From the NCBI GenBank assembly GCA_964036315.1, contig OZ038496.1, forward strand, positions 16,832,533-16,896,532: a DNA stretch of 64,000 nt. Direction: 5' to 3'. The notes under the pieces were generated by a model. That model saw nothing but the letters and a program-made list of their open reading frames with translations, was not told where the DNA came from and made no database searches. Every line of letters starts with the position of its first letter. Within the stretch, counting starts at the first letter, position 1. Source of the DNA: Acanthosepion esculentum (taxonomy: Eukaryota; Mollusca; Cephalopoda; Sepiida; Sepiidae). The translations under genes were made by a program, and so were the position numbers. Below are positions 22,212 through 31,624 of this stretch, piece after piece.

Positions 22212-22673
22212 GAGTCTGTCTATATTTCTGAGATGAGGTATTATGTACAGTATTTACATTAGTCGGACTATTGTCCTCATCTTTGTCGCCATATTTGTCG
22301 CAACGTTTCGGCCGTTGTATGCTCCGGCCTTCTTCAGGGGGTTGGAATTTCGAACCGAACCCTTTATTTCGATCACTGGGGTAGACTGTTCTAGTTCCAC
22401 GAGCCATGTTTGATGGATGTCAGTTATCAGTTATCTCCTGGTAATTTTCCCTCTGAAAGTTCTCCACTGTCTGAATCGGGTATTGAACTCACACTCTTTG
22501 GGTCTGTCAAACATGGCTCGTGGAACTAGAACAGTCTACCCCAGTGATCGAAATAAAGGGTTCGGTTCGAAATTCCAACCACCTGAAGAAGGCCGGAGCG
22601 TACAACGGCCGAAACGTTGTGACAAATATGGCGACAAAGATGAGGACAATAGTCCGACTAATGTAAATACTGT
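22212..22673 (-). mobile_element. FB-SINE copy 1 with perfect target duplication
   Basis: The left arm (22212 to about 22412) is the SINE tail and body on the minus strand; the right arm (about 22509-22673) is the same sequence on the plus strand (ATGGCTCGTGGAACTAGAAC through GACTAATGTAAATACTG). The centre includes the tRNA-like B-box region (minus strand GAGTTCAATACCC). The whole unit is flanked by CTATCTACTCCT at 22200-22211 and 22674-22685: a perfect 12-bp duplication outside both arms, proving insertion as one unit. Each arm has a hammerhead-like core; the plus copy (22580-22621) has CAC-CTGAAGA, GGCC, GGCC, GAA, ACGTT, GTG. Confidence 0.9.
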
Positions 22674-22779
22674 CTATCTACTCCTATTGAGAAAAAATAA
22701 ATAGTAAATAAAATTTCAGGACTTAGAGATGCTAGAAGTATAGAGTTGAAGTAGTCTTTAGAAGGAACTGTAAAGACAA

Positions 22780-23111
22780 TGATGAACAGGAAACCAGGGA
22801 TAAACCTCTACTCCAGTTCAAAAGTTTGTGGAGATGTGTGACTCTTAGTATTTACTTGCCAATCTATGCTGGCAGGATCTGGCATAAGGTCTGTTCAATT
22901 CAAGGAGCTCCAGCATATGCACCTGGGCCAGGTTAAAAGTAGCCTAACCTCATTAGTAACACTGGCATCAGTATTTGTATCGATAACCCCTCTTCAGTGC
23001 AATGAGGCGGGTGCTGCCACAGCCAGCTGTTTCTCAAGACATCTCTCAGTAATATTTTTACTTGTGCTCTGTCTACAGACAGAGACACAAGTGAGTTGCA
23101 CTCTGTCCAAA
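22780..23111 (+). repeat. Dispersed repeat family R, copy 2
   Basis: AAACCAGGGATAAACCTCTA, GGGTGCTGCCACAG and AGACAGAGACACAAGTGAG match copies 1 and 3. It joins directly to the left arm of the large inverted repeat; the minus copy at 29600-29870 is the diverged mirror flank. Confidence 0.55.
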
Positions 23112-24120
23112 TTGAGAGATAAAATGTAGTTTTGTCTGTCTAAAGTCAGATACAGGTTGAGAATCCTTTATCCGAAATTCTTGGGACTAGAACTGTTTTA
23201 GTTTTCAGATTTTGGAATACAGGCTCTTTTATTTGTATTTAAATCTATAAAATAGGGAAGCTTGGGAATGAAACCCAAGAATAAACATGATATACATATA
23301 CCCAGAAAATAATTTTATATAAAATTTAATAAATTTTGTCTACATACAGATACAGGTAATGACATTAGTCATATAATGCTCAAAAAAAAAAAAATTCAGC
23401 ATTTTATTTGTAATGCTGCAGCACAATAATAATGTTATGGGTAGCCATGTTGTTTTCTGAAATTTTCTATTTGTGGCATTTCAGTACCTGAAATTTTTTT
23501 GATTTTGGAGGTTTTCAAATTTTGGATACTCAACCTGTAGGACACTTTCATCCCAGGCTGATGTCTCATTTGTAGTTCTTTTTTGGTTTTTCTGGTTCAT
23601 TAATTATTTTTCTATTTTCCCTTCTTTTTCTTCCTTTCATCATCTCTGCCAACCAGCACTTAGGGAAGCTGGTATTTTCCACCTCCTGAATACAGAGGAG
23701 TTCAAAGGTAAACACGGAACTTTCTAGATTTCTTATCACTCACCAACACTAGAGGTAGTCTGCCTAACAGCTACAATAGATATCCAAAATTACAAAATTT
23801 ATCCAAAATTCTTGGGACCAGAAATACTTCAGTTTCCAGATTTTGGAACACAGGCTATTTCATTTGTATATAGCATCTAAAAAAAAAGAGCTGCCTGGGA
23901 GTGAAACCCAAGGATAGACATGATATACATATACCCTGAAAATAATTTTATATAAAATTTAATAAATTTTGTGTACATACAGATACAGGCTCCCCACTCT
24001 CTATTCTTGTTTATAAAAACAATCAGATAATTTTTTTATTGTACAAGGATGTCCTGTAAAGTACTGAGTACAACCAACTTCCCAAAACCTGACCAAATAT
24101 AATTTTTTTAATCCCTTTTT
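23112..24120 (+). repeat. Left arm of a 1-kb inverted duplication
   Basis: This arm and 28614-29620 are reverse complements over about 1,008 bp with only a handful of differences by eye, e.g. GTGGCATTTCAG here versus GTGGTATGTCAG in the other arm. The arms contain the pogo-like MITE, a TTCTTTTTTGG polypyrimidine segment, a partial second MITE-like copy and AACTTCCCAAAACCTGACCA. The spacer is about 4.5 kb. Beyond the outer ends, homology continues only at the low identity of family R. Confidence 0.9.
23153..23537. mobile_element. Pogo/Tigger-like MITE, left-arm copy
   Basis: 385 bp between TA dinucleotides. It begins CAGGTTGAGAATCCTTTATC and its other end, reverse-complemented, begins CAGGTTGAGTATCC. 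This CAGGTTGAGTATCC end is, from memory, like that of mammalian Tigger-type (pogo) elements. There is no transposase frame. The mirror copy is at 29197-29580, and a partial copy without the first 20 bp lies at about 23795-24000. Confidence 0.75.
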
Positions 24121-24335
24121 TCTTTTTTGTTTTTTCTGGTTCATTAATTATTTTTCTATTTTCTCTTTTTTTTTCTTCCTTTCATCATCTCTGCCAACCA
24201 GCACATAGGGGAGTTGGTATTTTCCACCTCCTGAATACAGTGGAGTTCAAAGGTAAACACAGAACTTTCTAGATTTCTTATCACTCACCAACACTAGAGG
24301 TAGTCTGCCTAAGAGCTACAATAGATATAGACTGT
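23575..24335 (+). repeat. Direct duplication of a 210-bp segment
   Basis: 23575-23785 and 24125-24335 are direct repeats (TTTTTCTGGTTCATTAATTA through AGTCTGCCTAACAGCTACAA). The second copy lies just inside the end of the inverted-repeat arm and is not mirrored on the right, so this duplication and the large inversion are separate events. Confidence 0.8.
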
Positions 24336-24339
24336 AGGC

Positions 24340-24740
24340 AAATTTTTTCAGCAACCTTATTTACAAAGAGGTGCTGAAAGGTTATTCACCTAACAAAGAA
24401 GTCATTAAAAAACTCTTATCTTTGGTCATTTGGTCAGATTTTGTGAAGCAGCAAGAGCCAGAAACTTTTTCTTGCTTCCTTGTATGATAAAAAAAGGGAA
24501 ATAAATATCTGACTGGCTTCTAGAAATGTGAAGAGATAGCATTGAACCGCAAGACCTTCCTTGTAAAATTTATAGCAAATCAATAAGATAAGGAAACTGA
24601 TCTGTCCAAGATGAGAGACAAGACGGGATTTAAAAAAACTTATATTTGATCATTTGGTTTGGTCTTGCACTTCTACTATATATCCTGAGATTCTTGACAA
24701 AATTAAAAAAAGAATCTCTAATAAAATCATCTTGCCCTGG
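24340..24740 (+). repeat. Diverged unit(s) of the 215-bp repeat
   Basis: Contains GGGATTTAAAAAAACTTATA and TTGATCATTTGGTTTGG, the joining motif of the decayed tandem repeats at 27776-28690. Confidence 0.5.
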
Positions 24741-24744
24741 CATC

Positions 24745-24935
24745 TCATCTTCAGTCACATCTCACTGACACGACGTGGCTTCCCTCACTCTTTTCTTCAG
24801 ATATTTTCATAGTAATTATTCTATTGATCTTTCCTCCTTTGTGCCACAACTGCATGGATTTAAGTGTTCTACTAGATTGGCAATTAGGTCTCAACGTTCT
24901 ACTGTTGAACTAGCTAGATGCAACCAATAATAGCA
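24745..24935 (+). pseudogene. LINE-A C-terminal fragment
   Basis: The plus strand reads SLTRRGFPHSFLQIFS near 24767-24812 and FKCSTRLAIRSQ then STVELARCN near 24858-24922, matching the order SLTxRxxxxxxxFYKYFHG, EFKHPTRLASRS, FTVETVRC at 5350-5600. Stops lie between. Confidence 0.65.
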
Positions 24936-25302
24936 TTCAAAATTTCCAGGAACTGGTTCTATAAAGGCAGGTAATCTTCAGGAACCTATTTTGCTTATTT
25001 TCTTTTTAATCTTAGAATGGAAACAAATCGCTTTATCAAAATGAGTTAAACCCTTTTGATAATTTAATAGAAAACATTTACTAAGTTATTTCCAGATTGG
25101 AATTCTGTTCTCATCATATTTCTGTTCAAAAATATGATGCTTTTAGTGTCATCAGTTGTGCTGTGGTTTCTTTGCCACATTTGAACTGAATCATTGCAGT
25201 CCCAAAGATCCAATGGATGACCTAGCAAATTTATGACAAGAAGATTTGCCACTATTTACATTATTTGGACTATTGTCCTCATCTTTGTCACCATATTTAT
25301 TA

Positions 25303-26278
25303 TTCCCTCTGTTCCGAAATAGTTGTTCCATAGCCAGAAATATCATGTGGAATATATTAATTCTTAGTCGAATTGTTTGCCGTTTACATTAACAGGTTAG
25401 CATTGATGTTCCTCAAGTATTTATATTAGCTTATTCAGGTAGAATAATTTGAAGCGCAAATTATATCACTTTTTCCCCACATTAAAATTGTATTTTTTTC
25501 AGACCACCCGCTGGCAAGAGATTATGATGGGAGAAGAGAAACCAATTCGCAGAAATGCTAAATGAAATTGCAAAAAGCACGAATTGACAAATAATGAACG
25601 TAGTGCTGTGTTGCAAGCACTGCTGGGAAGATCCACAGATCGTGTCCTGAAGCGTGGTGCAATAAAACAGGTTGCAGATGAATTAAACGTAGCTTCAGAA
25701 CTTCTGGGTTTGCAAATTGAATTAGTTTGCCAGCCTCCAAATAGTCCTGATCTCAATGTCCTTGATCTGGGTTATTTTAATGCAATTCAATCAATTCAGC
25801 ACCAGCAAGCTCCAAATAATGTTGACCAGCTCATTGAAGCAGTGGAAGAAAGCTTCAATAAACTTCAGAAGTCAAAGCTTAACAATACTTTTCTAAGTTT
25901 GCAGTTAGCAATGGAACAAGTTATTTTAGTTGACGGCGATAACAACTATAAACTCTGTCACATATCTAAAGAGAAGCACGAAAGAGAAGGAAAACTTGAA
26001 GTATCCATTTCTATTTCTGACGAGTTGCAACAAAAACTGCTTTTGTTAAAGTAAACCTTCCCCTGTTATTTTTGTTATTAATTTAACTGTTTATGTATAT
26101 CAGTTTCGATATATTTCACACTTATTTATATGACATTTCACTAATATTACTCATTTACTGTTAAGTATGGGAATAAATGATATTTTTTGTTTTTTTTTAT
26201 GTTTTTTTATCTACTGGAACAATTATTTTGGAACAACATGAAAATTTTTTTGGAACAACTATTTCGGAACAGAGGGAG
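25303..26278 (+). mobile_element. Plant-type (DD39D-like) mariner derivative
   Basis: 28-bp inverted ends: left TTCCCTCTGTTCCGAAATAG, right (reverse-complemented) CTCCCTCTGTTCCGAAATAG, both continuing TTGTTCCA, with TA on each side. CTCCCTCYGTTCC ends are typical of plant mariner and Stowaway elements (family knowledge). The inner frame also has plant-mariner-type C-terminal sequence. At 976 bp it lacks the middle of the transposase. It lies inside FB-SINE copy 2. Confidence 0.85.
25566..26054 (+). pseudogene. Internally deleted mariner transposase
   Basis: One open frame runs from after a TGA at 25563 to TAA at 26052-26054. The N-terminal part, LTNNERSAVLQALLGRS then LKRGAIKQVADELNV, resembles the mariner HTH region; it jumps directly to QPPNSPDLNVLDLGYFNAIQ, which holds the third Asp of plant-type transposases, then NNVDQLIEAVEESF and DGDNNYKLCHISKEK. 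The first two catalytic Asps are deleted. No in-frame ATG precedes the HTH, and a nearby ATG (25562) is in another frame. It cannot be an active transposase; a DNA-binding remnant is conceivable but untested. Confidence 0.85.
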
Positions 26279-26589
26279 TACAATATTTCGGCTGTTGTAC
26301 ACTCCGCCTTTCTTCAGGTGGTTGGAATGTCAAACTGAACCCTTTATTCCGCTCACTGGTGTAGACTGTTCTATTTCCATGTGCCTTGTTTAATGGATGT
26401 CAGTTAACAGTTATCTCCTGTTAATTCCCCTCTCCAACTGCCTTAACTGGCTATTGAACTCAGACTCTTTGGGTCCCGAAATGAATATGGTGACAAAGAT
26501 GAGGACAATAGTCCAAATAATGTAAATAGTGTACATAATACCTCATCTCAGAAATATAGACAAAGATTTGCCACATTTTTAACTTCAAG

Positions 26590-26835
26590 ATTTCTTTTGC
26601 TAAAATAAATTATGTTTATCACAGAAAACCCTCTCCCAGTCTTCGCAGAACTTACAGCAATGGTATTAATTATATATTTAGCTATTATATATCAGCTACT
26701 AATATATAAGATTATTTTTAGCTAATCCAACAACTGGTTTGCTATGCTTTTATGGTTTTAAGAATTGGTTCGTGTGAACTGGTGCAAACCGGTAGGATGC
26801 CACCACTGGAATGCAACCATGAGTTCTAGTCTGAT
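26590..26835. other. Unassigned interval
   Basis: AT-rich; no feature recognised. Confidence 0.35.
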
Positions 26836-26837
26836 AG

Positions 26838-27060
26838 TTTCTTTTTTCATTCTTGTCTTCTGATCTCTTATTTCCTTGCCACCAATAAACTTCATAAATT
26901 TAAATGCACCATCAACCGCCATCTTTTGTCTTTCTGAAACTTGTTCTTTTATTGTCCTTTCTCCTTACTAAAGTCTTCTTCTCTTTCTTTCCCAGTACTC
27001 GCTTGCATCCATTATTACCTTGTTTTGAGGTGGAAAAAACTTGAGGAACTGAGTAAAAGA
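26838..27060 (+). pseudogene. LINE-A 3' tail
   Basis: AAACTTCATAAATTTAAATG then CACCATCAACCGCCATCTTT is the plus-strand LINE-A end (NVNRHL region), followed by a TTGTTCTTTTATTGTCC-type UTR also seen at 44200-44490 and 62150-62370. Confidence 0.65.
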
Positions 27061-27169
27061 GAGGAATTTTCAGTATTCCTTTGTTCGTTAAAGAAAGAAA
27101 AATATTAGACAGTTATGTACAAGAATAGCTACAATCTTGATCTCTTTCAGTCCAGTATCAACTGATGTC

Positions 27170-27262
27170 TATCCCACTATACTTCCCTCTTCCTTACAAT
27201 CTCTCTCAGTAAGCCTCTATCTTGAGTGGCCCTTGAGTCTTGTATTGCCTTAACTAAAAAAA
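27170..27262 (+). repeat. LINE-B 3' UTR end
   Basis: CTCTATCTTGAGTGGCCCTT then GAGTCTTGTATTGC matches the LINE-B tails at 37480-37575, 49080-49195 and 49900-49985. Confidence 0.55.
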
Positions 27263-27402
27263 AAAAAGGCAGTATTGAACAACTAAGTCCCCCCAACACC
27301 CAACTTAAATTTATAATAATACAATAAGATAAGTAATCTGATCTGGTCATTTTAAAATGGTTGCCAACCTGAAATAAAAAGCGATTAACAAAAAAAAAAA
27401 AA

Positions 27403-27775
27403 GTCTGTCTATATTTCTGAGATGAGGTATTATGTACAGTATTTACATTAGTCGGACTATTGTCCTCATCTTTGTCGCCATTTTTGTCACAACGTTTCGG
27501 CCATTGTACGCTCCGGCCTTCTTCAGAGTGTGAGTTCAATACCCGGTTCAGGCAGTGGAAAACTTTCAGAGGGATAATTAGCAGGAGATAACTGATAACT
27601 GACATCCATCAAACATGGCTCGTGGAACTAGAATAGTCTACCCCAGTGATCGAAATAAAGGGTTCGGTTCGAAATTCCAACCACCTGAAGAAGGCCGGAG
27701 CGTACAACGGCCGAAATGTTGTGACAAAAATGGTGACAAAGATGAGGACAATAGTCCGACTAATGTAAATACTGT
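27403..27775. mobile_element. FB-SINE copy 3
   Basis: The left arm is the minus-strand tail from GTCTGTCTATATTTCTGAGA to CCGGCCTTCTTCAG (about 27403-27526); it then turns into the plus strand at GTGTGAGTTCAATACCC (B-box-like), through the body to ACTAATGTAAATACTGT at 27775. Here the long arm with the promoter-like part is on the plus strand, unlike copy 1. A runs (27390-27402 and 27776-27789) flank it: it sits in the A run of a 215-bp repeat unit and the flanking duplication would be A-only. Hammerhead-like core at about 27683-27724. Confidence 0.82.
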
Positions 27776-28690
27776 AAAAAAAAAAAAAATCTTCTATTTG
27801 ATCTGTTGGTGAGATTTTGGAAAGCTGGTAAAGCTGAAAACTTCTCAGTGCTCCTGTGTACAATATAAAAAAAAAAACTGATTCTCACAAAAGAAGATAG
27901 ACAATATTGAACAACTGAATTCACCCACCACTTAAATTCATGGTAATTTAGTAAGTCAAGAAAATGTGCCCACTGATATGAGAAGTCAACGTCTGATCTG
28001 GTGTGTTTTAACTTCTTGGTTACTAAGCGTCACAATCAAGCATGATTCTACTTATCTTTAAAGTACATTCACATGTTCAAATTTCTTGAAAGGCATATCT
28101 GCTCAGTTTTGTATCTGAAACATAAACAAAGCAATTTGTTAAATTTATCAAGTCATTTTAAAGTGTTTGCCAGTCCAAGAAGGGATTAAAAAAAAAAGAA
28201 TTATATTTGATCATTTGGTCTGATTTTAGGAATGGGTTGAGATGAGAACTTTTATGTACCCCCTAATAATATTATTTTTATAATAAAAAAAGAAAAAATA
28301 TCTGATTGGTTTTTATAAACAAAAATAGAGGTTGGCTGATTAATAAAAATAAAGAATCAGATCTGATCATTTTGCTTGGCCAAGATCTGAAATAAGAATC
28401 AATTCGAAGAAAATTCTTTTATTTGGTCATATTTTAGAAATCGGGAACTTTTCAGTGCTCCCTTATTCAATACAAAAAAGAAAAATATCAAACTGATTCT
28501 CATAAAAGAGAATAGACATTATTGAACAACTGCCACCCCTTAAATTTATGGTAATTCAGTAAGACAATGAATCTTACTCCTTTGAAAGTGTTTGCCAGGT
28601 GAAGACCCGAAACAAAAAGGGATTAAAAAAATTATATTTGGTCAGGTTTTGGGAAGTTGGTTGTACTCAGTACTTTACAGGACATCCTTG
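27776..28690 (+). repeat. Decayed tandem repeats of about 215 bp
   Basis: A recurring block AAGGGATTAAAAAA, TTATATTTGGTCA, GAACTTTTCAGTGCTCC, AATAGACATTATTGAACAACT, GGTAATTCAGTAAG, AAGTGTTTGCCAG starts near 27776, 28177, 28400 and 28614. Single units recur at 24340-24740, 27340-27402 and 29860-30170, and a trace near 33470-33570. Units are strongly diverged, hence old. The last one begins the right inverted arm. Confidence 0.7.
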
Positions 28691-29620
28691 TACAATAAAA
28701 AAATTATCTGATTGTTTTTATAACCAAGAATAGAGAGTGGGGAGCCTGTATCTGTATGTACACAAAATTTATTAAATTTTATATAAAATTATTTTCAGGG
28801 TATATGTATATCATGTCTATCCTTGGGTTTCACTCCCAGGCAGCTCTTTTTTTTTAGATGCTATATACAAATGAAATAGCCTGTGTTCCAAAATCTGGAA
28901 ACTGAAGTATTTCCGGTCCCAAGAATTTTGGATAAATTTTGTAATTTTGGATATCTATTGTAGCTGTTAGGCAGACTACCTCTAGTGTTGGTGAGTGATA
29001 AGAAATCTAGAAAGTTCCATGTTTACCTTTGAACTCCTCTGTATTCAGGAGGTGGAAAATACCAGCTTCCCTAAGTGCTGGTTGGCAGAGATGATGAAAG
29101 GAAGAAAAAGAAGGGAAAATAGAAAAATAATTAATGAACCAGAAAAACCAAAAAAGAACTACAAATGAGACATCAGCCTGGGATGAAAGTGTCCTACAGG
29201 TTGAGTATCCAAAATTTGAAAACCTCCAAAATCAAAAAAATTTCAGGTACTGACATACCACAAATAGAAAATTTCAGAAAACAACATGGCTACCCATAAC
29301 ATTATTATTGTGCTGCAGCATTACAAATAAAATGCTGAATTTTTTTTTTTTGAGCATTATATGACTAATGTCATTACCTGTATCTGTATGTAGACAAAAT
29401 TTATTAAATTTTATATAAAATTATTTTCTGGGTATATGTATATCATGTTTATTCTTGGGTTTCATTCCCAAGCTGCCCTATTTTATAGATTTAAATACAA
29501 ATGAAAGAGCCTGTATTCCAAAATCTGAAAACTAAAACAGTTCTAGTCCCAAGAATTTCGGATAAAGGATTCTCAACCTGTATCCGACTTCAGACAGAGA
29601 AAACTACATTTTATCTCTCA
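28614..29620 (-). repeat. Right arm of the 1-kb inverted duplication
   Basis: Mirror of 23112-24120, end to end, including the pogo-like MITE at 29197-29580. It begins AAAAAGGGATTAAAAAAATT, i.e. within a 215-bp repeat unit, and ends ATTTTATCTCTCA. The left arm's matching end also lies at a 215-bp-type motif (AATTTTTTTAATCCC), suggesting that the repeat served as the breakpoint. Confidence 0.9.
29197..29580. mobile_element. Pogo/Tigger-like MITE, right-arm copy
   Basis: 384 bp, TA-flanked, CAGGTTGAGTATCC at one end and the reverse complement of CAGGTTGAGAATCC at the other. Near-identical to 23153-23537, as expected if it was copied with the arm rather than transposed. Confidence 0.75.
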
Positions 29621-30175
29621 AATGTGTCTATCTTCAGACTGAGTGCAGCTCGTTTGTGTCTCTGTCTGTGGAAAATATTATTGTGAGTGCCCTGTCTCAA
29701 GATACAGTTGCCTGTGGCAGCACCTCCCTCATTGCACCAAAAAGAGGGTATCAGTGGAATATTGACGTCAGTGTAACATTGGTTACTGGGACTGGGCAAT
29801 TTTTTGGCCTGAGCCCATGTGTATGAACAACTACGCCCACCTGCCAAACTCCATAAATTTATGGCTGCTCAATAAGGAAGTAGATCTGGTCATTTTTGGT
29901 GAAATAAATTGATAAAAAAGAAAAAAGTTATTTTATTTGTCAGATTTTTAGAAGTGGGTTGATCTGAAATTTTTTCAGCACCCACTTGTATAATAAAAAA
30001 GGAAAATATATCTGATTGTTTTTTTTTTTTTAATGACGGCATTATTGAACATCCAAGCCTCGCCTGTTAAATTTGTCTTATTTCAATATGAGAAGGAAAC
30101 TGATCAGATCATTTTAAAGTGTTTGATGGGGCATGACTTAAAACAATTATTAACCTTAATAATATTTGGTACTGG
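29621..30175 (-). repeat. Family R copy 3 and a 215-bp unit
   Basis: 29621-29870 is family R on the minus strand (CTGCCACAGGCAAC, CCAGTAACCAATGTTACACT when reverse-complemented). 29880-30170 resembles the 215-bp unit on the plus strand (TTTTTAGAAGTGGGTTGATC, TTTTCAGCACCCACTTGTA, TAAAGTGTTTGATGGG). Confidence 0.5.
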
Positions 30176-30585
30176 TGGAAATATTAACAATCAAGACCTT
30201 GTGCCTGCATTCATATTCATGTCTGGTGCACACTGTCACTTTGGAATTGATTTCTTTTTTTTCTAACCAAAGTCACCCTGATGCAATTTGTTGAATTTAT
30301 TATGACTCTGCTGTATTTTTTATTAAACGTTCTTGCATATTGATAGGATGATAATAAAAAAACGAAATATGAATATTATTTATTAAAAAATAGAGAAAAG
30401 GAATAAATTTAAATTTTGTCATTTTATATTAACATCAGCTCAAATCTGCAGTGAATATAGAAGAAAAAAACTGAAAAGAAAGTCGACTGCAGTCCACAAC
30501 CTCACACTAGAGTCAACTGTGAACCCTATAGTTGTTTTCCATGGCTGGAGAGTATAAGCTTAACCAGGGCTACATACAGTTTTGA
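30176..30585. other. Unassigned interval
   Basis: AT-rich; no supported feature. Confidence 0.35.
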
Positions 30586-30587
30586 AT

Positions 30588-30784
30588 TCTGAGTTATCCT
30601 TCTCCTAGACTGGTTGCCAGCCAAAGGTACAGAAACCAGCCAACTTTGCGATTAACCCATAGGTGGGGGGGAGTGATGGATTCATACCCTTCTCAAGGAT
30701 ATGTGAAAATGAATGAAACAAACTCAATTGGAATTCAAACTCAATATTCCAATTTCTTGTTCTGTGTGGCTAGCAATTACTCTA

Positions 30785-30785
<1 letters not shown>
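30588..30785 (-). repeat. SINE-B, minus strand
   Basis: Reverse-complemented it reads a head, the B-box-like GAGTTTGAATTCC, ATCCTTGAGAAGGGTATGAA, CTATGGGTTAATC and TGGCTGGCAACCAGTCTAGG. Same layout as 51648-52040, 47745-47975 and 35560-35920. Its 5' side abuts (TA)n at 30787-30825. Confidence 0.75.
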
Positions 30786-30828
<43 letters not shown>

Positions 30829-30930
30829 TAAAAATATGTGGGTAAATATTCCAAGTGAATCCTGTTAATATAAAATATTAAAACTGATCCACAAAAAAGA
30901 GCTGAGTATAGTTATTATTGAGTATAGAAA

Positions 30931-31112
30931 TGAATTGCATAAAAATGAAACTCAATTGTACCCCATTTTTATAGCCATTTCGCTCCTTGGGATAAATGCC
31001 CTGGAGCTTTTTTTATATCAAACGTTTTAGTATTGACAAGCTTCAGCAAATTTATCCTAAGGAGCGAAATGGACATAAAAACGGGGTACAACTGAGTCTC
31101 ATTTTTATGTAA

Positions 31113-31152
<40 letters not shown>
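30931..31152. repeat. Hairpin repeat with 67-bp arms plus (TA)n
   Basis: 30931-30997 and 31050-31116 are reverse complements with about ten mismatches (TTGTACCCC, CATTTCGCTCCTT, GGATAAAT shared). The 52-base loop, on the minus strand, reads CTGAAGCTTGTCAATACTAA then AACGTTTGAT, again a CTGAAG...AAACGTTTG layout. (TA)n follows at 31117-31152. A one-arm relative lies at 260-375. Confidence 0.8.
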
Positions 31153-31156
<4 letters not shown>

Positions 31157-31419
31157 CATACCAAGTGTATCTGCCAAATTGGCCAAATCCTGTAACAGCA
31201 TAATTGTCCATCCCACAAAATAAATTAACCCACTATGATGCAAAAAAAAAAAGACATAGAAAAAGAAAAGTGCTCAACATCTAATGACAGAGCCAGAATA
31301 TTATTCCTTATATAAGTTGGGGTCACTTTTGGCCGGTAACAATTCATGCATCTTTTTTCTTTTGTTATTGTTGTTATTGGCTGGAAAAGATTGAGATTGC
31401 TAACTTTTCAAGCAGTTCT

Positions 31420-31500
31420 GTACACACTTCAGTAAATTTGCTCAATATGCTGATGACCTACGATTTTACCTTTTGCCTTCACTTTGGTGAGTATATGAAA
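31420..31500 (+). pseudogene. LINE RT YADD-box fragment
   Basis: The plus strand reads FAQYADDLRFYLLPSL, a non-LTR RT catalytic box with the QYADD signature intact, isolated from any other RT motif. It is too short to place in LINE-A to D. Confidence 0.5.
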
Positions 31501-31624
31501 CTGAGATCATAGCAAACAATTCTGTTCCTCTGACAATTGCGTGTTATAGTGCCCATAATAGTGACTGGGCAGAAGTATATATAGTTATTATTTGTATATT
31601 CATTTTCTTATGTATATAAGAGTA

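Larger units (their letters stand above)
25253..26572 (-). mobile_element. FB-SINE copy 2, split by a mariner
   Basis: The SINE tail starts at 25253, is interrupted at 25303-26278, resumes at 26281, runs to the B-box region (CTATTGAACTCAGACTC), then turns back at about 26475 into an inverted tail ending AGAAATATAGAC at 26572. AAGATTTGCCAC flanks the whole (25241-25252 and 26573-26584), a perfect 12-bp target duplication. The fold-back SINE therefore inserted first and the mariner later. Confidence 0.88.
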
